From NCBI GenBank assembly GCA_964563505.1, contig CAZLXW010000005.1, positions 30,490-94,489 of the forward strand: a DNA stretch of 64,000 nucleotides. Direction: 5' to 3'. A program made the translations under genes and the position numbers. This document shows positions 16,343 to 24,968 of the stretch, piece by piece (the stretch's first letter is position 1; every line of letters begins with the position of its first letter). The notes under the pieces were generated by a model, which made no database searches, was not told the origin of the DNA, and was given only the letters and a program-made list of their open reading frames with translations. The DNA comes from UBA1351 sp964563505 (GTDB lineage: Bacteria > Bacillota > Clostridia > Lachnospirales > Vallitaleaceae).

Positions 16343-16416
16343 GGGAGTATAGCTCAGCTGGTTAGAGTGCTTGCTTGACATGCAAGAGGTCGCTGGTTCG
16401 AACCCAGTTACGCCCA
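16343..16416 (+). tRNA. tRNA-Val (anticodon GAC)
   Basis: Cloverleaf read by eye: acceptor GGGAGTA / TACGCCC, D-arm GCTC...GTGC region, anticodon arm CTTGC-TTGACAT-GCAAG giving anticodon GAC, T-arm GCTGG-TTCGAAC-CCAGT, discriminator A73. CCA is not encoded. The fourth acceptor pair is A4-G69, a mismatch; the usual base here would be C4. All other stems pair. Followed by a terminator. Confidence 0.88.
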
Positions 16417-16463
16417 TAAAAAGCTTGTTTTGTACATAGAATGGTATAAGACAGGCTTTTTTA
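16417..16463 (+). terminator. Terminator after tRNA-Val
   Basis: AAAAAGCTTGTTTT (from 16418) pairs, with G-U pairs, with AAGACAGGCTTTTTT (to about 16462), ending in a T6 run. Confidence 0.65.
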
Positions 16464-16540
16464 TTATATTTTTTTATTATGGATGTTATAATACAAAGGA
16501 TATAAATATATTAACTATGTTGAAAAAAGGAGTGGCGATT

Positions 16541-17527
16541 ATGTTGAGTGAAGAAACAAAAAAACGTTGTGAATTATTAATAGAAAATAGAAATCGGGTC
16601 AAGGATGTTTTTCCATGGGACGGGGGTCTTATTCATTTAGCTTGTGCAGGAATTTTCACATCAAAAGATAAAACAGCAGATGAGACGACATTAGCTTCAT
16701 GCAAACAATTGTTAAAACAAAAGGTTGGACCTTTTTCAAACTTTAGGAGCACTGCTCGTACTGCAATTGTGTCGATGTTAGCTGTAAGTGAGCATCCTAA
16801 GCGAACTTTGGATGAAGGGCTACTTGTCTATGATTTATTAAAAAAACGGTTTTGGAGTTCGACGCATCTTGCTCTTGCAGCAATGATAATAGCTCAAATG
16901 GTAGAAGTGTCAGATTATGAGCGTATTGCAGACCGTACGAAAGGAATTTATCAGCGCATGAAATCCGATCATCCATTTTTAACAGGGAGTGGTGACAGTG
17001 CATACTGTGCATTAATGGCCTTGTCAGAAAAATCAGACGGTGAATTAATTGAAGATGCAGAAAGATGCTATCGTATTTTAAAAGGTGATTTTTTCTCGGC
17101 AGATGCGGTTCAATCGTTGAGTCATGTACTCGCTTTAGCGGAAGGTTCAATTGAGGAAAAGACACAACGAACGATAGACTTATTTACCAAGCTTAAATCT
17201 GCAGGATATAAGTATGGGACATCTTATGAACTACCAACCCTTGGTGTTTTAGCTATGGAAAAGGGAAATCTAGCAGAGGTTGTTAATGAAATGATTGAAA
17301 TTGATACATGGTTATCAAAACAAAAAGGTTTTGGATTTTTTACTGGAATCAGCAAAAAACAGCGGTTAATGTATGCAGGCATGTTAGCTATGAAAGGACA
17401 AGTCGATGGTGACACACTACAAACTTCAGCAATAACAAGTACAGTATCATTAATCATTGCGCAAGAAGCTGCCATGATGGCTGCAGTAGCCGCAAGCTCA
17501 GCTACGGCTGCAAATGCTTCGAATTAA
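16541..17527 (+). CDS. DUF4003 family protein
   Basis: A 328-residue, mainly helical cytosolic protein that I assign to DUF4003 from its overall pattern (opening LSEETKKRCELLIENRNRVKDVF, then FPWDGGLIHLACAGI, and repeated LLAVSE/ALAEG segments resembling HEAT-like pairs). No catalytic motif is apparent. The C-terminus is Ala/Ser-rich. Function is unknown for the family. ATG 16541 has AAGGAG 7 bp upstream; the frame extends further 5' through the tRNA terminator but without a ribosome site. The HAD phosphatase follows 20 bp later, so the two may be an operon. Confidence 0.75.
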   Translation: MLSEETKKRCELLIENRNRVKDVFPWDGGLIHLACAGIFTSKDKTADETTLASCKQLLKQKVGPFSNFRSTARTAIVSMLAVSEHPKRTLDEGLLVYDLLKKRFWSSTHLALAAMIIAQMVEVSDYERIADRTKGIYQRMKSDHPFLTGSGDSAYCALMALSEKSDGELIEDAERCYRILKGDFFSADAVQSLSHVLALAEGSIEEKTQRTIDLFTKLKSAGYKYGTSYELPTLGVLAMEKGNLAEVVNEMIEIDTWLSKQKGFGFFTGISKKQRLMYAGMLAMKGQVDGDTLQTSAITSTVSLIIAQEAAMMAAVAASSATAANASN

Positions 17528-17547
17528 TGGAAATAGGAGATGAATGA

Positions 17548-18384
17548 ATGGGAAAAATATTGTTTTTTGATGTCGATGGGACGTTGTTAAATTTTAATGG
17601 TGAGATGTCGCTATCGACTCAAATTGCCTTGAACAAAGCAAAAGAAAATGGCCATCATATTTATATATGTACAGGAAGAAGTCGATTTGCCTTACCTAGA
17701 AAGTTATTGCAATTTAATTTTAACGGAATTGTTGCGGCAGCCGGCGCATATGTGGAGTGTGAAGGTAGTACAATTTTTCATCATATTATGCCTAAAGAAG
17801 ATGTCAATAAAGTGTTGGCTCTTTGTAAGAAGGAAGACTTAATGTACAGTTGTCAAACAAAAGATCAAATACTTATGACAGAAAAATCTAAGCAGAGAGT
17901 TATCGAATATTTTAAAGAAAAAAAAGGGTTACAGGAAGAACAAATCAAACAGATTCCTTTGTTTATCAATAATATGAATAAAGGGATTTCCCCTGAGATC
18001 GAAAAGAATATTGGATGTATTGAAAAGATTGTATATCGTATGAGTGCAATTCCCATTTTTAAGGTGAAAGAAACCCTTGGGAGTTCTATGGAAGTCACAA
18101 TGCTTAGCTTTGAAAATGGAGATGAAAGCAGTGGTGAAATAACTTGCGCTGGAATTCATAAGGCTCTAGGTATGCAAAAAGTCCTTGATTACTATGGAGT
18201 AGAACAAAAGGAAAGTATCGCCTTTGGTGATGGACCCAATGATATTGAAATGATGCAATATGCGGGTACAAGTGTTGCGATGGGAAATGCAACAAAACGT
18301 GTTAAAGAACTAGCAGATATAGTCACAGAGCATGTTAATGAAGACGGAATTTTGCATGGATTAAAAAGATTGGAAGTCATATAA
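17548..18384 (+). CDS. Cof-type HAD-IIB phosphatase
   Basis: Haloacid-dehalogenase-like phosphatase of 278 residues. Motif I is FFDVDGTLLN, motif II ICTGRS, motif III Lys in the GIHKALG stretch, and motif IV FGDGPNDIEMMQYAG, followed by MGNA, with a C2B cap between about 85 and 190. These enzymes hydrolyse sugar phosphates or FMN and are promiscuous, so a substrate cannot be named. It ends 288 bp before the ROK regulator and has no visible terminator in between. Confidence 0.9.
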   Translation: MGKILFFDVDGTLLNFNGEMSLSTQIALNKAKENGHHIYICTGRSRFALPRKLLQFNFNGIVAAAGAYVECEGSTIFHHIMPKEDVNKVLALCKKEDLMYSCQTKDQILMTEKSKQRVIEYFKEKKGLQEEQIKQIPLFINNMNKGISPEIEKNIGCIEKIVYRMSAIPIFKVKETLGSSMEVTMLSFENGDESSGEITCAGIHKALGMQKVLDYYGVEQKESIAFGDGPNDIEMMQYAGTSVAMGNATKRVKELADIVTEHVNEDGILHGLKRLEVI

Positions 18385-18471
18385 TTGAGAATCAGTTATT
18401 AATAGTTACCAAGAAAAAAATGTTTTTAAAGTGAGTATTAGAAGTTTTGTCTAAAAAAATACAATTTTGCC

Positions 18472-18527
18472 TTGACAGTGAATGCATATAGGCTTATAAT
18501 GAACTCAATAAGTTAACGCTCTTAACC
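18472..18527 (+). promoter_or_regulatory. Strong promoter with downstream dyad, ahead of the ROK-sulfoglycolysis operon
   Basis: TTGACA (18472-18477), 17 bp, TATAAT (18495-18500). Starting 12 bp later is the inverted repeat AGTTAA-CGCT-CTTAACC (about 18511-18527), whose GTTAA/TTAAC arms match the half-site of the repeat at 18600. The 5' leader to the ROK start is about 165 nt. Confidence 0.75.
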
Positions 18528-18599
18528 AAATAAAAAGATGCACAAAAGATAAACGTGAAAATTGACACATTATAAGTAAATTGCATTTTTTTTACTTAA

Positions 18600-18623
18600 T
18601 TAGTTAAAAAAGTTAATCAATTA
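18600..18623 (+). repeat. AGTTAA direct repeat (candidate ROK operator)
   Basis: TTAGTTAAAAAAGTTAA followed by TCAATTA. The AGTTAA unit repeats with a 10-bp period. A 20-of-23 match occurs in reverse orientation at 52154-52176, ahead of another sugar ABC operon. It lies about 50 bp before the ROK start codon. Confidence 0.55.
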
Positions 18624-18671
18624 TTGAAAGTCTGATATACTATATATAAAAATAAAATAAGGAGTGATTAG

Positions 18672-19868
18672 ATGACGGTTAAGGGCATTAATCAAAGTGG
18701 TTTAAAAATTTCAAATAGAAACAAAGTACTTCGAATTCTTCGACAAGGAAAAAGTGTATCAAGAAAAGATATTTCTGATCAAACCGGATTAACAAAAGCT
18801 GCAATATCCGGAATAGTATCTGAGATGATTGAAGAAAAAATCATCGTTGAAAAAGGAAGTCAAGATACAGGAACTGCAGGTCGAAAAAAAATTATGCTTG
18901 AGATTAACAAAAAGTATGGATATGTGTTAGGTGTATCTATTACAGATACGCATTTGATTTGTGTTATAGCAAATGTATTGGGTGAAACCATTGATGTCTT
19001 GTATCACGAACTTGATGTGGACCAATTGAACGATATGGAGAATTTTGTTGATTTAATCATCGAAAAATTATTACATATACTCTGGGAAAATTCATTTCCT
19101 AAAAATTGTATTATGGGAATCGGAATTGGCTATATTGGTTCACTTGATGAAATTAAAATTGGTTATATTGAAGAAAGTATCCGACAACGACTTAATATTC
19201 CCGTATATGCGGTCAACAATGTTAAAGCACTAGCAATGTCTCAAATGGATTTGTACTATGAAGAGACAAGTGAAAATTTTCTGTTTGTAAAGTATGGTCC
19301 CGGATTAGGTATGTCCATTGTAAGAAATGGTTCAATCATTGATGGGGTTGACAACAAAGCTGGTGAGATTGGGCATACCATTGTTGATATTAGTGCAAAT
19401 ACAAGTTGCCGTTGTGGACGAAAGGGTTGTTTAGAGTCATTAAGTTCAGAAAAGGGAATCATTAAAGAAATTGAAGCCCTTGGGGACAAATATAAAGATT
19501 TGATTATTGACCGCTCGCTTATAATTATTGATTATGAAAAAGTTAATTACTATATTAAAGCAAATGATGAAAAAATATTAAATATTTTTGAACCACGGTA
19601 CAACTATTTTGCAAAAGCCTTAGCCAATAGTGTTATTTTATTCAATCCTGAGTATGTTTCATTATATGGCAATGTATTTAGTCAACCGGAACTTTTTGAA
19701 ATGATTTCGAATTTAGTGAGTTCCTACTTAGGGCCAAAGACAAAAGTGATTATGACACTTTCGAATTTAGATCCAAGAAACAGCGCAATCGGACCAGCAT
19801 CCTATGCCCTTAGAGAATTGTTTTATCATAGTGGCGGATATCAACAACAAATTATGGAGGAAGAATAA
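18672..19868 (+). CDS. ROK-family transcriptional repressor (NagC/XylR type)
   Basis: A 398-residue sugar-responsive repressor. The N-terminal winged helix (NRNKVLRILRQGKSVSRKDISDQTGLTKAAISGIVSEMI) is followed by a ROK sugar-kinase-like domain with KYGPGLGMSIVRNG and the zinc motif CRCGRKGCLESL. The phosphate-binding and catalytic Asp region of true ROK kinases is not evident, as expected for a regulator. It is first in the operon and its stop codon abuts the start of the GH31 gene, so it probably represses this operon and is relieved by sulfoquinovose or a derivative (inference). ATG 18672 has AAGGAG upstream. Confidence 0.9.
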   Translation: MTVKGINQSGLKISNRNKVLRILRQGKSVSRKDISDQTGLTKAAISGIVSEMIEEKIIVEKGSQDTGTAGRKKIMLEINKKYGYVLGVSITDTHLICVIANVLGETIDVLYHELDVDQLNDMENFVDLIIEKLLHILWENSFPKNCIMGIGIGYIGSLDEIKIGYIEESIRQRLNIPVYAVNNVKALAMSQMDLYYEETSENFLFVKYGPGLGMSIVRNGSIIDGVDNKAGEIGHTIVDISANTSCRCGRKGCLESLSSEKGIIKEIEALGDKYKDLIIDRSLIIIDYEKVNYYIKANDEKILNIFEPRYNYFAKALANSVILFNPEYVSLYGNVFSQPELFEMISNLVSSYLGPKTKVIMTLSNLDPRNSAIGPASYALRELFYHSGGYQQQIMEEE

Positions 19869-21845
19869 ATGAAATTAGTTAGCAATAAACATTCTTTTTC
19901 AATCAGTAATCATCAAGATGTGATTATTGAACATAAACAAGAGAGTCCTTTTGTTTATGTAGGTAAGGCAAAAGAAAATATTCAACAAACGTATGGAGAT
20001 TTTGATATTTCAGAGAAAATTATTGAAAGAATACCTTTAAATGATTTAGAAATTAATGACAATATATATTCGTTTAAAAATGGAGAATATAGATTAGAAT
20101 GTCAGATTGATTTTAACGAAGATGAAGTTGTAATTAGTAATATTAAAATGGATGAGAAGTTTAATCGAATTTATTTTAAGATTGCTTCGAATGAAAATGA
20201 ACGACTATATGGATGTGGCGAACAGTTTTCTTATCTGAATTTAAAAGGACGGGAATTTCCGATTTGGACATCAGAACCTGGTGTTGGGCGAGATCGAGAA
20301 AAACTCTTAACATATCAAGCAGATTTAATGGGTGTTGGTGGTGGAGACTATTATACAACGAATTTTCCACAAGCAACCTATATATCCGATTCAATGTACA
20401 TGCTTCATATGGATACATCCCTCTATAGTGTATTTGACTTTTCGGAAAAAGATGTTACAGAAATCTGTGTATGGGGAATACCTGAAAAACTAACGATTTA
20501 TTCTAGGAATTCTTTTGTTGAAATAATGGACTTAGTCACAGAGAAATTTGGCACACAACCCAAATTACCGAGTTGGTTGCTAGATGGTGTGACCTTGGGA
20601 ATGCAAGGTGGAACTGATGTCGTATATGAAAAAGTACGTCAAGCCTTAGACTATGGGATTAATGTGAATGCTGTCTGGTGTCAAGATTGGGTTGGAAAAA
20701 AAATAACGTCATTTGGTAAACGCCTTTTTTGGAAATGGGAAAAATCCGATGAGACATATCCAAACTTAGAAAAACTCATCGCTGACTTAAAAGAACAAAA
20801 TATTCGTTTTTTAGCATATATTAATTCATATTTAGTTGAAGGAACTGATATGTTTGACTATGCAAATGAAAAAGGCTATTTTGTTAAGAAAAGCAATGGA
20901 CAAGCCTATATCGCGGACTTTGGAGAATTTCATTGTGGAACCATTGATTTTACAAATGAAGAAGCCAATGCATGGTATAAGGAAATCATAAAAACAAATA
21001 TGATTGACTTAGGAATCAGTGGTTGGATGGCAGATTTTGGAGAATATATCCCAGTCGATGCAGTTTTTGCAAATGGGAAAACGGGTAAAGAAATGCATAA
21101 TATTTATCCTGCATTATGGGCCAAATGCAACTATGAAGCGGTTAAAGAGCGGGATAAACTTGGCGAGGTTGTCTACTTCATGCGTGCAGGTGGCGTTGGA
21201 AGTGCAAAATATAACACACTATTTTGGGCAGGAGATCAAAGTGTAGACTTTACACTTCATGATGGGATTGCATCAACAATACCGGCAGGATTATCTTTAG
21301 GTTTAATGGGGAATGGGTTGACACATTTTGATATTGGTGGATATACATCATTATTTGGAAACGTACGAACAGAAGAAATGCTTCTAAGATCTTTAGAATA
21401 CGCTGTTTTTACACCATATATGCGGACACACGAAGGAAATCGACCAGATGAAAATTTCCAGTATAGTGATACGGAGAAGAGCTTAAAGCAATTTGCAAAA
21501 TCAACGGAATTACGACATAAACTTTTACCTTATATCGAAAAAGTGATTGAAGAAAATGCAACATTTGGTTTAGGAGCAATGCGACCGCTTCTCTTGCATT
21601 ATGAGGATGAAGCGTGTCTAGATGTTGCTTATGAATACCTGTTTGGGCGAGACTTGTTAGTAGCTCCGGTTCATGAGGCAGGACGAACAGATTGGGAAGT
21701 ATACTTACCAGAAGATACCTGGGTACATCTATTTACTAAAGACGTTTATCAAGGTGGAACATATACAGTTTCAGCTGAAATAGGAAATACACCGGTATTT
21801 TATCGACAAAATTCAGAATTTAATGAGTTATTTGCAACTATATAA
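19869..21845 (+). CDS. Probable sulfoquinovosidase (GH31, YihQ-like)
   Basis: Releases sulfoquinovose from sulfoquinovosyl glycerol or lipids. The 658-residue sequence follows E. coli YihQ closely: CQDWVGKKITSFGKRLFWKW, WMADFGEYIPVD, NIYPALWAKCNYEA, FWAGDQSVDFTLHDG, GGYTSLF, MRTHEGNRP, LLVAPVHEAGRTDWEVYLPE. The nucleophile is Asp389 and the acid/base Asp456. The three residues that bind the sulfonate in YihQ (Arg301, Trp304, Tyr508) correspond to Arg285, Trp288 and Tyr492 and are all kept, which separates it from ordinary alpha-glucosidases or xylosidases. No signal peptide, so it acts on imported glycosides. It begins 0-1 bp after the ROK gene. Confidence 0.92.
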   Translation: MKLVSNKHSFSISNHQDVIIEHKQESPFVYVGKAKENIQQTYGDFDISEKIIERIPLNDLEINDNIYSFKNGEYRLECQIDFNEDEVVISNIKMDEKFNRIYFKIASNENERLYGCGEQFSYLNLKGREFPIWTSEPGVGRDREKLLTYQADLMGVGGGDYYTTNFPQATYISDSMYMLHMDTSLYSVFDFSEKDVTEICVWGIPEKLTIYSRNSFVEIMDLVTEKFGTQPKLPSWLLDGVTLGMQGGTDVVYEKVRQALDYGINVNAVWCQDWVGKKITSFGKRLFWKWEKSDETYPNLEKLIADLKEQNIRFLAYINSYLVEGTDMFDYANEKGYFVKKSNGQAYIADFGEFHCGTIDFTNEEANAWYKEIIKTNMIDLGISGWMADFGEYIPVDAVFANGKTGKEMHNIYPALWAKCNYEAVKERDKLGEVVYFMRAGGVGSAKYNTLFWAGDQSVDFTLHDGIASTIPAGLSLGLMGNGLTHFDIGGYTSLFGNVRTEEMLLRSLEYAVFTPYMRTHEGNRPDENFQYSDTEKSLKQFAKSTELRHKLLPYIEKVIEENATFGLGAMRPLLLHYEDEACLDVAYEYLFGRDLLVAPVHEAGRTDWEVYLPEDTWVHLFTKDVYQGGTYTVSAEIGNTPVFYRQNSEFNELFATI

Positions 21846-21882
21846 ACCCTTATCAAGGATAAACATATAAAAAGGAGATCTT

Positions 21883-22563
21883 ATGAAATTTTTCTTAGAC
21901 AGTGCAAAATTAGATGAAATCGAATACGCTTATGAATTTTTAGGTATTGATGGAGTAACTACAAATCCAAAACATATTAAGTTATCGGGAAAGCCATTTG
22001 ATAAAGTCATTAAAGAATTAGCAGAATGGGTTAAGGATAAAGGCATTAAAGATTCAAGTGAATTTCCAATATCAATAGAAATCAACCCACATTTAGACGA
22101 CTGGGAAGAAATGTATAAAGAAGGAAAAGAATACGCAGCAATATGTAAAGCTTTTGTTATCAAGATTCCATCAACAGAACAAGGGATTATTGCAGCGAGA
22201 AAGCTTGAACAAGAGAACATTCGAACCAATGTAACATTAGTTTTTTCTACAGCTCAAGCGCTCATGCCAGGAAAAATCGGTTGTAAATTTGTATCACCAT
22301 TTGTCGGATGGAAAGAACAATATGGAGATGATTGTACACAATATATTAACGAGATTTCAGACATCTACGCGACTTATGGATTTGAGACAGAAATTATCGT
22401 TGCAGCCTTAAGAAATCCTAAGCAAATTAAAGATGCTGCTGTTGCAGGAGCAGATATTGTAACTTGTGGATTAGCGGTATATCAAGATGCAATGAAGAAT
22501 CCATATACAACATATGGTTTAGATGTATTCCGCAACGCATGGGATGAAACAGTAAAGGAGTAG
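21883..22563 (+). CDS. Transaldolase/FSA-family protein, candidate sulfofructose transaldolase
   Basis: A 226-residue protein of the short transaldolase (fructose-6-phosphate aldolase, TalC/MipB) family: FFLDSAKLDEIEYAYEF, DGVTTNPKHI, Schiff-base Lys94 in FVIKIPSTEQG, TNVTLVFSTAQAL, FVSPFVGW, and IVAALRNPKQI. The sulfofructose transaldolase of the Bacillus sulfo-TAL pathway belongs to this short group and has this length. Position immediately after a sulfoquinovosidase suggests cleavage of 6-deoxy-6-sulfofructose to sulfolactaldehyde with transfer of a dihydroxyacetone unit. Alternatively it serves ordinary pentose-phosphate balance. AAGGAG precedes the ATG. Confidence 0.85.
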   Translation: MKFFLDSAKLDEIEYAYEFLGIDGVTTNPKHIKLSGKPFDKVIKELAEWVKDKGIKDSSEFPISIEINPHLDDWEEMYKEGKEYAAICKAFVIKIPSTEQGIIAARKLEQENIRTNVTLVFSTAQALMPGKIGCKFVSPFVGWKEQYGDDCTQYINEISDIYATYGFETEIIVAALRNPKQIKDAAVAGADIVTCGLAVYQDAMKNPYTTYGLDVFRNAWDETVKE

Positions 22564-22567
22564 AAAA

Positions 22568-23908
22568 ATGAAAGAATTTAAAGCCTTATATTTACCGATT
22601 GGTGTTCCTACGTTTCATCGTGAGAGCATCCAAGAACAGTTTGAACAATCAGTAGAATTGCTAAAAAAAATATCCGATCAAATTGAATGTCCGGATGAAC
22701 CATTACTATCAATCGATGCAGTAAAAAGTTTTATCGAAAATAAAACAGCGGATTTAATCATTATTCAAAACAATGCATTTGCCCATTCGGATTATGCTTC
22801 TGAAATTATGCGAACGCTTGATGGGGATGTCTTACTTTGGACATTGCAAGAACCGGTTATTGATGGTGGACGATTAAGATTAAATTCATTAACAGGTGCT
22901 TATTCAGCAGGAAACTTAATGTATAACTTAGGGAAATCAGCATTTGAATATATTTGGGGGGCGCCTTCAGATCAACGTGTGATTGATAAAATTCGCTCAA
23001 CAGTGAAAGCTTCAAAATTAAAAAAAGACTTAAAGAGCATGACAATAGCATCGATTGGTCATACACCGCCAGGCTTTGGCTTTGGTCGTGGTTTAGATGC
23101 AGAGATAGCCCGCTATTTTGGTATGCGCCATATTGCCATTGAAGCCCGTGAGTTAATGACAAAAGCAAGATCCTTTAGCGAAGAAGAATGTAAGTCATAT
23201 ATGGAAAATGCACAGGAACGTATGTTAAATCTTGATTCGATACCAAGAGAAAATGTCATCGATTTTGTTCGATTATATAAAGCTTATAATGAATTTGTAG
23301 AAGACAACGATGTAGCTGCAGTTTCTTCAAGATGTTGGCCGGACTACTTTGTCGAGTACGGAACACCGGTTTGTGGTGTTTTAGGTATGCTTAATGATAA
23401 TAATGTAGCCGCTTCTTGTGAAGCCGATTCTTATGGAGCTCTCTCAATGCTTATAGGAATGCAATTGACAGAACAAAGTGTATTTTTTGGTGATCCGGTA
23501 TCCTTAGATGTTGATGAAAGTACCATTACTTTTTGGCACTGTGGTACAGCAGCTTGTAGCTTAGCCCATACAAAAAAAGGTGCTCAAACAGGTGTTCATC
23601 CAAATCGTAAAATTGGACCAACCATGGAATTTGGTTGTAAACCGGCGGAAAATGCAACGGTATTTCGCGTAGGCCGAAAGCCGGACGGAAGTATACGTTT
23701 CTTCATAAGCCGTGGCGAAGTTCTTGATAAAGAACAGCAATTTTTAGGTACATCCCTTGTATTTCAAACCAAAGAAAAATCGATTGATATCGTAAACGCA
23801 AGTGTGAAGGATGGCTGGGAGCCACATTATGTCGTAGCATATGATGATATAAGTGAAGAGTTAAAAACATTGGCAACATATTTAAATGCAGAGATATGTG
23901 AATACTAA
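22568..23908 (+). CDS. Fucose/arabinose-isomerase-family protein, candidate sulfoquinovose isomerase
   Basis: A 446-residue member of the L-fucose isomerase-like fold (YLPIGVPTFHRE start; TPPGFGFGRGLDAEIARYFG; SSRCWPDYFVEYGTPVCGVLG; CEADSYGALSMLIGMQLTE; FWHCGTAACSLA). The Glu/Asp/His metal-site pattern (CEADSYG and WHCG) is as expected for ketol isomerases of this superfamily. In transaldolase- and transketolase-type sulfoglycolysis an isomerase of this superfamily converts sulfoquinovose to 6-deoxy-6-sulfofructose, and I infer that role. The start is 5 bp after the preceding gene. Confidence 0.83.
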   Translation: MKEFKALYLPIGVPTFHRESIQEQFEQSVELLKKISDQIECPDEPLLSIDAVKSFIENKTADLIIIQNNAFAHSDYASEIMRTLDGDVLLWTLQEPVIDGGRLRLNSLTGAYSAGNLMYNLGKSAFEYIWGAPSDQRVIDKIRSTVKASKLKKDLKSMTIASIGHTPPGFGFGRGLDAEIARYFGMRHIAIEARELMTKARSFSEEECKSYMENAQERMLNLDSIPRENVIDFVRLYKAYNEFVEDNDVAAVSSRCWPDYFVEYGTPVCGVLGMLNDNNVAASCEADSYGALSMLIGMQLTEQSVFFGDPVSLDVDESTITFWHCGTAACSLAHTKKGAQTGVHPNRKIGPTMEFGCKPAENATVFRVGRKPDGSIRFFISRGEVLDKEQQFLGTSLVFQTKEKSIDIVNASVKDGWEPHYVVAYDDISEELKTLATYLNAEICEY

Positions 23909-23918
23909 GGAGGCAAAC

Positions 23919-24968
23919 ATGACTGTTTTAAAAGAGACAAGCGTAAAGACAAAAACAAACTTTTGGAATGATTCCTGTGATTTAAAAGATTTAGATTATG
24001 CATTGGAAAATAATTGTATTGGCGCGACAACAAATCCGATTATTGTCAAAAAAGTTCTTGAAAATAACATGGATACATATGAAGAAATTCTCATTAATGC
24101 CATTAAAGAAAATCCAACAGCGACAGAAGATGATATTGCTTGGAAAATGATTGAACGTATGGCATTAGACGGTGCTAAGCGATTAGAGCCAATATTTGAT
24201 CCTAAAACAGGAAATGGACGTATTTCGATTCAAACAAATACAAAATATTGTAAGAATCCAAAATTATTACTTGAACAAGCCTTATATTTTAATACACTAG
24301 CACCAAATGTCCAAGTGAAGATTCCTGCAACAAAGGCAGGGATAGAAGCTATCGAAGCAGCAACATATGCAGGTATTTCTATTAATGCAACGGTTTGCTT
24401 TACAGTTCCACAAGCTGTCGCAGTGGCAGAAGCCGTTGAACGTGGACTTAAGCGTCGTGAAGACGAGGGAAAAGATAATACGGAAATCACACCAGTATGT
24501 ACAATCATGAGTGGTCGTACAGATGATTACATGAAAAAAGTTATGGCAACACAAGATCGTCTTATAGATGCTGAAGCACTGGAGTGGGCCGGAATTGCTT
24601 GCTGCAAAAATTATTATCGAATTTATAAAGAAAAAAACTACAAAACAAAACTATTAACGGCAGCATTTAGAAATATTCATCATTGGATAGCTTTAGTGGG
24701 TGGCGATATTCTAGGTACAATTCCGGTAGCCTTCCAACAAAAAATTAATGGTAGTGATATTGAGGTTGTTGAAAAAATGGATGTTCCGGTAAAAGAAGAG
24801 TGGTTAGAACAACTAAAAACCATTCCTGAATTTATTCAAGCTTATGAGCCGGACGGAATGACTCCGGATGAATTTGATTCTTATGGAGCCACATTAGATA
24901 CACTCATACAATTTAGCGAAGGTTATGATGATTTAGTTAAAATTGTTAGAAAGTATATATTGAGATAA
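23919..24968 (+). CDS. Second transaldolase-family protein (long form)
   Basis: A 349-residue transaldolase: FWNDSCDLKDLDYAL, CIGATTNPIIVKKVL, ISIQTNTKYCKN, Schiff-base Lys134 in VQVKIPATKAG, GISINATVCFTVPQA, CTIMSGRTDDYM and LLTAAFRNIHHW. It is about 120 residues longer than its neighbour at 21883 and differs throughout, so they are not recent duplicates. It could regenerate glyceraldehyde-3-phosphate/fructose-6-phosphate from the pentose phosphates a transketolase route makes, or act on a sulfosugar. The start is moved to ATG 23919 because AAGGAGG lies at 23907-23912. Its stop overlaps the next start (TAATG). Confidence 0.85.
   Translation: MTVLKETSVKTKTNFWNDSCDLKDLDYALENNCIGATTNPIIVKKVLENNMDTYEEILINAIKENPTATEDDIAWKMIERMALDGAKRLEPIFDPKTGNGRISIQTNTKYCKNPKLLLEQALYFNTLAPNVQVKIPATKAGIEAIEAATYAGISINATVCFTVPQAVAVAEAVERGLKRREDEGKDNTEITPVCTIMSGRTDDYMKKVMATQDRLIDAEALEWAGIACCKNYYRIYKEKNYKTKLLTAAFRNIHHWIALVGGDILGTIPVAFQQKINGSDIEVVEKMDVPVKEEWLEQLKTIPEFIQAYEPDGMTPDEFDSYGATLDTLIQFSEGYDDLVKIVRKYILR

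Noticed and set aside
16797..17165. A 122-codon minus-strand ORF in the DUF4003 gene
   Set aside because: Antisense shadow; the plus frame has a ribosome site and family similarity.
19869..21845. Reading the GH31 as an ordinary alpha-glucosidase or alpha-xylosidase
   Set aside because: The full set of YihQ sulfonate-contact residues and long YihQ-like blocks favour sulfoquinovosidase.
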